This document shows, in pieces, positions 56,390 to 64,000 of a stretch of DNA of 64,000 nucleotides (its first letter is position 1; every line of letters begins with the position of its first letter). The notes under the pieces are model-generated. The model was not told where the DNA came from, did no database searches, and saw nothing but the letters and a program-made list of their open reading frames with translations. Origin of the DNA: Torymus aiolomorphi (lineage: Eukaryota > Arthropoda > Insecta > Hymenoptera > Torymidae); assembly GCA_036365515.1 (NCBI GenBank), contig CM070873.1, forward strand, positions 262,677,575-262,741,574, in the 5' to 3' direction. Position numbers and translations under genes: made by a program.

Positions 56390-59300
56390 TCAGTCGACCT
56401 CGAGTTTCCGGAAAGATCCATGGAAGCCGAAGATGTCGTCTATGTCGATCGTCGGCCCAGGTCGCAGCTCCTCGACCGCGACTTTCCCGTCTTCCTTTAG
56501 GAACCAGTCGCGCCATTCTTCCAGCTTTTCCTGCCATTTTTCTACGAAAATTATTTCTTAGATGTAAATACTGATATGAAAGCCAATTCAAATAAAGTAA
56601 GTGCGATCATTACTATTTAATTCGACCATCGATAATGCTTCACCGCCGTAATCAACAGGCATTATAGACTTGGGGATGTGCTCGAACAGAGATTCCAATC
56701 GAGAGTGAACATGCACCTGTTAATCCATTAATAGATTAATAAAGTAATCGTATTTATAGATATGCGGCATAATAACGTTGTTATGTTTAAGTGATCATTA
56801 TCGTGTATATTTCATAATCAGGGGTGAAAGCTACGCTTTAAAAATGCCATATTGAAAAATCGCTGAAAGCCAGCCGTGAAAGTATGGCATTATGCGCGGG
56901 GATCACGCGAAACTTAACAACGCAATTTGCCGTGAATAAATGGACTTTGGAAATATGATATTAATCAGTCATTACCCTGGCGGCGAGCTTAGGTTTGATC
57001 GCCGACTTGACGAGCGTGACGATGCGGTCGATGAAGCTCGGCGCGTTGATGAAGTGAATGCCCTTTATCCTCGCAGCGAAGGCTTTCTGCAAGGCGATAA
57101 ATACATTTTTTCCGCTCGTTAAACGCATAACTAAACGTCGTATAAATGATATTAAATATCACTCGCACCCCCCCACATACACTCGCACACGCGTACAGCA
57201 TAACCAAAATCAATTCGGTCAATTTTACGCTTCCACGTTCCATCATCGACTTATAATACTCTGCCCTTCGTGCGCTTCCCATCACGGATTATGTCAAATT
57301 TCTTATCCCTTCTCTCTCTCGCTCTCGCTACAGTTATCTATTTGCTACTCACCCCGCTATCTCGATTACGGCTGCGGGGGACAAGTCGAGAAGGGGACCG
57401 CCTATAGGCGTATACGCGCCGACGTCTCTCGTTCCCCTTCGCTACCACTCTGCCGGCAAATCAGGACTGTATCGAATTTTCTTCATGGTCTATTAGGTCG
57501 CGAAGACGAAGTCGAACGACAGGGTGGAGAAAGGGGGAAAGGAGCGAGGAACAAATTCGTCTGAGGATTCCACGAGGAGATTTTTAAACTCGTAGCAAGT
57601 CGATGGCAGAAGCGGAAAAATTCGTGGTTGTCGATAGAGTGCCAAGACTCGGATGTGGGATTGAAAGTAAGTAAGGGATGATGGATAAACGATTGTGGGA
57701 AAGGTGAAGTATGATTATAGTCTTCGTGATTGGTTGGTTATACAAAGGCGTCAAATTAACCTCATTTTAAATTTGTTTCGAAGCAGAAAAAAAAAACTAA
57801 AAAATTTTTTTAGTTTGGTCAAAGTTAGAACATTTATGAGGAAAAATTTATTTATCTAGGAAATAGTCTGGCATTTTCCCGGACTTTTCAAACAATTTTT
57901 TTTTGTCTGGGAAATAGTTTGGCGTTTTTCCTAGTCTTTGAAAACAAAAATTATTTGTCTGGGAAAGTGGCCGTTGCCAGACTAGTGCTAGACATCTGGA
58001 GCTAGACTTGCGCCAGACTATTGCCAGACCAGACCCAGACAAATTTTTTTACACGGAAGTGAACCTCAAAAATAAGTGTGATAAAGGAATTATGCGGTAT
58101 ACGTTCAACTTGGCTGGTAAGAAAATAGTACATTACGCAACAAGCGCGCAAAGTAGGTGATTCCCACAACGACTGTGGGAAGCACCTATGTGCATGCGTT
58201 GCGTATACTATTTTTGTAAACGTGTGCGGAACTCGATTTTCAATGCCTACACTGTTAAAAATGTTATTAATTTTAAGAAACTTTTAATAAACATTTTGAA
58301 TTTTTCTTTATAAACATTGTATTGTAGTTCAGAATTCACATATTTGTGAATGGATCTTTCAAACTGATTGTTAAGTTTAGAAGAATTTTTTGAAATCACA
58401 ATACCGGTATTAATTTTAATAAATGTGATTGAAAATGTTTTCAAATTTAAGGAAACTTTAATATACATTTTCAATTTTTACTCACACATGGAGGAATGAT
58501 TAATATACGTATTTTAATTAAAAAACCCGTTTTAATGTACATGTATTAAATTCAAAACAATGTTTGAAAATTTATTAATATACGTGTATTGAAATATAAT
58601 ATGCGTATTTGTAAGACTACTTCACATACACGTGTTAAGTTCTGGTTCGAAATTTTGCGCACTTAGTTTAGAAAAAATAATTTAGATATTATTATCAACA
58701 TTCATTATATATTCAGCATTAAATTGCGCATTCTTTTTTTTTATATTCGCAGATATCTATTTCAAGATATTCCGCAAATTCAATATTAAAATATATAAAA
58801 GTGAATTATCGGTGATTCGTAAAAGCTTGAAATTTCGGATATTTCTTAAATTTTCGTATATTTCCGTTTTATTATTTCGGCTCTACCATTTTAAACTTTA
58901 TTATTTTATCAGTAAGAAGCATCGGGTACGTGACCTGCAAAATGGATGTCGGCTTTCTTTCGAATCTATTTTTAACAGAAAAAGGACGAACGCGCGAGAA
59001 TCGTATATTTCCTCAAAAACTTTGTGATCCCGAAGAAAATTATAAATTAATTCCCCCATTCAATTTTTTAAAAAGTATATATATGCATTTACATAATTCC
59101 TACTATTTTCTCTCATAATTGCGCTTGAATAATATTTCGTCCATTCCTCCTTAATACTTGTCCCTTTACATTCATAATCAGCGACCTGAAAAAGAATTTC
59201 GCGCAGAAAAGAAAATTTTTAAGCGTATTGAGAAACACAATGAACTTATGGCTCAAAGGGTTAATGAGATCGTCGCGTTTTCCGAAAATAAAAGGAACGT

Positions 59301-61317
59301 AGCGAATGAACTCGAGTTCGCGTCCACGGTTGGTTTTTTTCTTCCACCTCATTCATGAGTTTGAGACTGCGCGCGCGCGCGCGGTCGTTGCACCAGCTGC
59401 ATTTAAAAAGAACAGTTTTCTCTGCGGACCCTCATATATACACACACACATATACACACTTATACACGCGTACATATGCACATTGGGATTTCTTCTTTTA
59501 ATACTCACCGTCGCGGCAACCTCGCACTTCTTCAGTATAGTCGGCGTAAGTTTGGCGAGATGACCCACTCGCATCGCCGAAAGATCGTAAATGTAAATGT
59601 CCCCGAGGCAGCCGCACTCGGTGATGCGAACGTCGCCAACCATAAAGGTGTACCTGCGGTAACGAAAAGCGATTTAGTTTCTCTCCCCCTCTTACCCTCC
59701 TCCTCCCTTTGCATCTCTCTTTCTAGCTCAACCCTTTTGCGCAATTGACCACTTGCCATAAAGCTTTATCACCATTTCTCCGGCTCTCTCCCTCTCTTTT
59801 TTCGCAGAGAGGGTAGGGTATACCTGCGGGCGAATGGCCCATTCCAAGTCGCTTCGATAGACCGGGGGCCGCGCGAATTAACGCTTTCTTAATTATGAAA
59901 ATTACCTATGAAAATTCCCGGCGCATCGATTGCTCGCTATTCGCGGCTTCCAGACGACGCGATTGCGCCGCTTTACATGCCGCTGTCTCTGTCTTTTATT
60001 AGAAAAATTTCAGCCTCGTGAATTCCAATAATACGAGTTAATACCGAGTATTTCTGCTGTATAAAAAGGCGAGCTTAACAAGGGTTTGTTTTAATTAGCA
60101 TCAGGCATGCTATACGTTTTGCAATTGCACATGTATTTAATTTGATTATGTAACGACCTGTATTTAATAACTTGTTAAATATTGATTGGTGCCTTTTAGC
60201 TTTAGCAAAATTATTATATTACGAATTCCGGCACAAGCGACCAGTTAATGTCGGCTTTATATTAATTAGAGTTATAACGCGTGTGCCTTTAAAATTTCTC
60301 TGCGGTTCAAATAATAATATTCTCTACGGCAAATATTGGCATTTTTTATAAAGCGAGCTGAAATACAAGAGCACATACTCTTGATACGTGAAATTCAAAT
60401 AACTTCGGCGTCTGCGTTTAAAAGTAATGAAAAATAAAGTCCAAAAAATATCAAAAGAACGAAATTCAGAGATACTTTAAAAGTTTGATCACAGTAATTG
60501 TAAAAGTTTGACGCTCATTTTCGGTTCGTTTTTCCGAAAAACAATATCCGAATGCGCGCGCTTGGTGGCCTTCTCGCCCGACTTTCCTGGATTACGTGTA
60601 CGCTTTACGACTGTGTGCTAGTCACGTCGCGGCGATTTGCACGTACAGGTTGGCCGTAGAGGCAGGATGAGGAGGCCGCGAATTCAAAGACCGCGAAAAG
60701 GATCGAGGAGCGGTGCGCGCGCGCAAAAGCACAATGAGAAGGAAGGTAGCTATAGATATGTATACATATAGAAAAAAAGACCTACTTGAACAGGTCCCAA
60801 GGCTGGAATTTCGAGGCATCCTCATTGATCGAGCGCAGAATTGAGACCCTGTACTTTTCCGGCGTCAGTTTCGGCAAGCACACCCATTGCCTGCAAACCC
60901 ACCCAAGCCCACATGAGCTTATATAAGCGTATAAGTCTATACGTATAGCGCATTAGAGAGGGTCGAGACGTGCGTTTTCACTTTCAGCACGGATCTTGGG
61001 GAACGTTCTATGCGTGGGTAGGTATACATACATGTATATATAAGTGTATCCACGCGGCATGCGCGCACAAAGCGAAGGAGGTTAACGGGCCAATTCGAGA
61101 GCGCCGCGCGCGCAGTTTCGAGGATTCCCGTCCTCTGCGCCCGCGTGTGCCGCGTGAGTAATTCTAATGCGCGCTCCTCGCGTAATTAGATTCATTCGTC
61201 GGCGCTCGCGTCTTGGATCAAAGCGACGCGCGCTCGCGTTTTCGTGTGGCTCGTTTCTTCGCCGTGTGTGCGCGTGCGCAGGTGTGCATCGAAGTTGAGA
61301 GCGAATCCAAATGCGCG

Positions 61318-61371
<54 letters not shown>

Positions 61372-62809
61372 GACTTGGATTTAGGGAATTTGCGTGAATG
61401 GCGTGGTATAGACGGGGGACTTGTAAGTGTGCATAATGTGAGTGAGCTCGCGTTTACACGGGTGTACATATACATGTATGTGTGTGTGTGTGTGTGTATG
61501 TGTATGTATGGGTATTATACGTACACAGTTTCGTGGAAGCGCGCTATAGACGGGGCCAAAGGATCCCGCTCGGCGAAAAGCTCGGGAATATGGCGTCTAA
61601 CTGTGTAGTACATGTCGAGTTTCTGTTTGGCTAGCTCGAGACTATACTTCGTACTAATTACCAAGTACTCCAATCTCCGCTCCTCTATATCTGCGAGACG
61701 CCAGACAATTGCTTTAGCTTAATCAACTTGCGCCGCTGATGAACGGTACACAACACGAGCGCGCCCGGAGAGCATTGATATCTTCTCTGCACGCGCTCGC
61801 CACGTTGTGTGCGGACCAATTGCCACCCAAGAAAAGTTCCATAATTATTTACGTTTCTTTTTCTCTTATTTTCCTCGTTATTCACAGAATTCTGGTATTA
61901 ATGTTGAGTAATGTTACGGATCTTTTCTTGAATTACATAATAATTCATTAAATATGATTATACAGGTAAGAAAGTTGTTTAATTATAGAACAGCAATTAA
62001 ACTAAAGTTGCGCTTTTAGAACCAAGTGCCTAGGGATAATTTTAATAAGGATAATTATTATATTTGCATTTCCAAAACTCCACTGTTAATTAGGTTAATT
62101 AATCTTCTAAATAAGTTATTTAACAAACGTTCTCTATAAAGTTCACAACTTTATCAAATCTTATTTTAGCAATGTTTTCTCCTTCAAAGGCGTATATCAA
62201 AGATGGAGCGAGCCATAGATAAATTTGAAAAAAAGATAATAAAAAATTCAGCCATAATCCGAAATGATATATGTGGTTTTGCGCATACAACCCGAACCAC
62301 GACTGCGAATAAGAAAGTAGGAAGGCAAAAAAGGGATTGCAGTTTGTCCTAAAAGCATTCATCAAAAATGAAATTTTCGAGATGCAGTTTTGTATACTTG
62401 AATGGGATTGCTTTACATTATTCCCGTACGCGTACGTACATATCTCGGAAGGCCGCGTGGTTCGCGTGTTTGCCTTCATCTCTCCGTTTCCACCCCGAGA
62501 AAACGCGCGAACAACATTTATCGAGTTGATAAATCGTGACCGCGGCAGTTACGCTGCCGGACGCCCGGCAGGGTTCCAGAAAAGTGCGGTACTCCGCGCG
62601 CAATAGTCAAAGTAAGGAATAAAGAAGAGAAAAAAGAAGCGTAGAATAAGAGAGAATGATAATTCAAATTGTTCACCGTGAGGTAGGTGCGGCTGATGTG
62701 AGAGCCAATCTCGGAGCTTCTCTCGCAACTGGACCGCTAGCTCGACGCTACCGCCCATGGCAGCGCACAATTCGTCGCGGTCGCACGACTCCAGTAGCTT
62801 CGTCGTCAT
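56390..62809 (-). CDS. CRAL-TRIO domain lipid-transfer protein (alpha-tocopherol-transfer-protein-like), 7 coding exons, 304 residues
   Basis: Coding exons, minus strand: 62677-62809, 61525-61690, 60786-60890, 59509-59653, 56976-57086, 56614-56716, 56390-56541. They sum to 915 nt (304 residues plus stop). All introns are GT-AG (donors GTGAAC, GTACGT, GTAGGT, GTGAGT, GTAATG, GTAATG) and phases agree at every junction. An in-frame TAA lies upstream of the ATG, which supports this start. Seen: an N-terminal helical CRAL-TRIO-N region (about residues 25-75), then LPKLTPEKYRV (105-115), MVGDV (139-143), GIHFINAP (192-199), HIPKSIMPVDYGGEA (233-247) and the terminal WRDWFL and FGFHGSFRKLEVD. These are hallmarks of insect proteins that carry tocopherol, retinoids or phosphoinositides in the cytosol; the ligand is not predictable. 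The usual FLRARKF-type motif is replaced by YLVISTKYS (53-61). Length is normal for the family. Confidence 0.93.
56542..56975 (-). other. Short introns 5 and 6 of the CRAL-TRIO gene
   Basis: Intron 6 (56542-56613, 72 bases) and intron 5 (56717-56975, 259 bases) flank the 103-base exon at 56614-56716. Both are AT-rich relative to the exons. No other feature seen. Confidence 0.85.
57790..58060. repeat. Intronic tandem and inverted repeat block (GTCTGG family)
   Basis: AAACTAAAAAATTTTTTTAG is a hairpin at about 57796. Two units of about 52-56 bases start at TATCTAGGAAATAGTCTGGC and TGTCTGGGAAATAGTTTGGC, with a third start at TGTCTGGGAAAGTGG. A run of CCAGAC/GTCTGG words follows to about 58040, ending in TTTTTTTACA. 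It looks like a non-autonomous element built of these words; no coding sequence. Confidence 0.55.
58124..58212. mobile_element. AATAGT-family MITE in intron 4
   Basis: Ends AATAGTACATTACGCAACAA and, inverted, AATAGTATACGCAACGCATG. An inner hairpin (AGGTG, TTCCCACA / TGTGGGAA, CACCT) lies at about 58153-58190. The sequence after it (GTGCGGAACTCGATTTT) resembles that after the copy at 54425 (GCGCAGAGTTCGATTTT). Confidence 0.8.
59654..60785 (-). other. Intron 3 of the CRAL-TRIO gene
   Basis: 1,132 bases, donor GTAGGT and acceptor CCGCAG. AT-rich at 60000-60500. No repeat of note. Confidence 0.85.
60891..61524 (-). other. Intron 2 of the CRAL-TRIO gene
   Basis: 634 bases with a (CT)n array at 61318-61368 and a GT array at 61478-61505 close to its donor. 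Frames over these arrays are artefacts. Confidence 0.85.
61691..62676 (-). other. Intron 1 of the CRAL-TRIO gene
   Basis: 986 bases, donor GTGAAC, acceptor TCGCAG. AT-rich centre (61830-62420). No repeat of note. Confidence 0.85.
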
Positions 62810-64000
62810 CTTGCTGCTGCTGCTGCTGCAATCCCGCGGTTGCTCTCTCCTTGCCAAGTTCTCGCTCCCTCTTTATCTCTCTTCCGCCGCCTCCTGCTCG
62901 CCTCGCGTCCTTTATTTTGCTACGGCTGTTCGCACGCGCTCGCCTTGCACGCTCTCTCTCTCTCTCTCTCTAAAGCCGCGCGCAATTTCGCCGGCGACCG
63001 ACTTTCTTCCGCCTGTCGGTTTCCCAGTGCGCGACGAGCGTTGTTGTATATGTATCGGTGTATGCCGAAGTCGATCCCCCCGCTCGCTACGCCGAAATCT
63101 GTTGAACTTCGGAGTGCTTCGGGCTTCGACTTCGCCGGGATTCTTTCGACTGCCTGGGAAGGTTAATGTTGGGAGGATATTACTCGCGAGGTTGGGATTC
63201 CGACTGGATCTTCGGAAGTGTTCTTCAATCTCACAGGATATTACGGATCATTGTTTTCGTGTTTTCAGTACAGTTGGAAAAGAAAAATGCAAGTTTTATG
63301 CAATTTTTTTTACTTGCTAGTGGTAGTGGATAATTTATTCATTTTGTTTAGTTGTGTTAATTGAATGTCATTATCAATAATTCGAAAACTCATTTGTTGG
63401 CTTATTGATTGTATTTGTCACAATGCTTAATGAAAAACTTGAATAATGTATATTAATCTCGTTTATGCATACTACTTATTGATAATGATGGTAGCATCCA
63501 TTTCACTTGTATTGTCTATGTCGGACAAACTTTCTCTCAAGAAGAAATGAGTTCTTATAGTAGTCTGGACTTATACTGTTTTAAAAACGGACTTTTACTT
63601 AAATAATAGCTCTTACATTTAAAAACTAGTTGTATAAAATTACCATAATTTGATTTAAAAGTCTTAATTTTTTTTGCTACAGAAGTTTAATTGTTATATA
63701 TTCATTTATTGTATAATTGGAAACTACAAATTTTTAATTGGAGCGGTAATAAATTTGGCATAAGCTTAAGAAAGTGTCTTGTATGCTAAAGACGTCGAAA
63801 TGTCTTTTAGTATTCAGCGAATGATTTCATTGAATACTACAATTTAACAAAAAACGAGGTCCTTGCATACTAAATTGACTGTTGAACCTTAACTTCATGT
63901 TGGCAAAGAATTATTTTAATTCGAAATTGCAAGAAATGGTTTGTGCGTTAAAGTACTTTTTAATTTTGGTAATTTTTCAGAACAAGTTTTCCGAAACAAG
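62810..64000. other. Upstream of the CRAL-TRIO gene
   Basis: CpG- and CT-rich to about 63170 (probable 5' UTR/promoter side, with a GCAGCAGCAGCAGCAG run just before the ATG), then AT-rich to the window end. No TATA box or second gene could be supported. Confidence 0.5.

Larger units (their letters stand above)
57087..59508 (-). other. Large intron 4 of the CRAL-TRIO gene
   Basis: This 2,422-base intron carries repeats: a tandem/palindromic block at 57790-58060, an AATAGT-family MITE at 58124-58212 and a MITE end at about 58250. Its middle (58230-59150) is strongly AT-rich. Frames within it are not genes. Confidence 0.85.

Noticed and set aside
1..64000. Bacterial-type features (operons, Shine-Dalgarno sites, CRISPR)
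   Set aside because: The spliced genes and eukaryotic retroelements rule out a prokaryotic reading; no regularly spaced repeat-spacer array was seen.

Overview
The window looks like nuclear DNA of a small insect, most likely a parasitoid hymenopteran of the chalcid type. This is inferred from three things: GT-AG introns with insect-style exons, CpG-rich GC islands alternating with AT-rich stretches, and dense CT/GA and CA/GT microsatellites next to Copia, BEL/Pao, Gypsy, non-LTR and MITE families. No species can be named from sequence alone. There is no operon-like organisation and no CRISPR, rRNA or recognisable tRNA gene.

Only two host genes could be reconstructed, both on the minus strand. 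At 56390-62809 there is a seven-exon gene whose 915-nt CDS gives a 304-residue CRAL-TRIO (alpha-tocopherol-transfer-protein-like) lipid-transfer protein; all six introns are GT-AG and all phases agree. At 42481-42865 there is a two-exon gene for an unrecognised 102-residue acidic/aromatic protein with one hydrophobic segment.

Most other supportable content is mobile DNA. 1-607: 3' end of a Copia element (RNase H plus 3' LTR). 6.1-7.7 kb: a tandem duplication, a possible solo LTR and a tandem repeat. 10.26-10.34 kb: a TATA/initiator followed by a hammerhead-core-like motif of Penelope-like elements. 11.7-13.04 kb: a candidate TIR element. 14.0-20.3 kb: a complete but decayed BEL/Pao retrotransposon with 314-bp LTRs and a 5-bp target duplication; a perfectly palindromic 133-bp hAT-like MITE splits its coding region. 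25.67-27.2 kb: a 597-bp foldback, then a non-LTR reverse transcriptase split by a TA-flanked MITE. 27.2-29.4 kb: a Gypsy gag with PBS and part of the 5' LTR. 30.4-33.2 kb: a non-LTR ORF1 interrupted by two short inverted-repeat elements. 38.3-39.6 kb: a TIR transposon keeping one terminal exon. 40.26-42.05 kb: a foldback element bounded by TTAA that contains a piggyBac-like MITE and a second copy of its own family. 43.9-44.1, 54.4-54.9 and 57.8-58.3 kb: further MITEs and hairpins.

A small MITE family with termini like AATAGTAYATTRCGC occurs five times (29.85, 31.19, 44.04, 54.43 and 58.12 kb). The remaining intervals (0.6-6 kb, 20.3-25.6 kb, 33.2-38.3 kb, 44.2-54.4 kb, 62.9-64 kb) hold only microsatellites and unique non-coding sequence as far as can be read. 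Their open frames overlap on both strands, have no protein-family features and are treated as spurious.

The best leads are the unrecognised 102-residue gene, the nested TTAA foldbacks, the five-copy AATAGT family, the hAT-like MITE in the BEL element and the promoter/ribozyme-like module at 10.3 kb.
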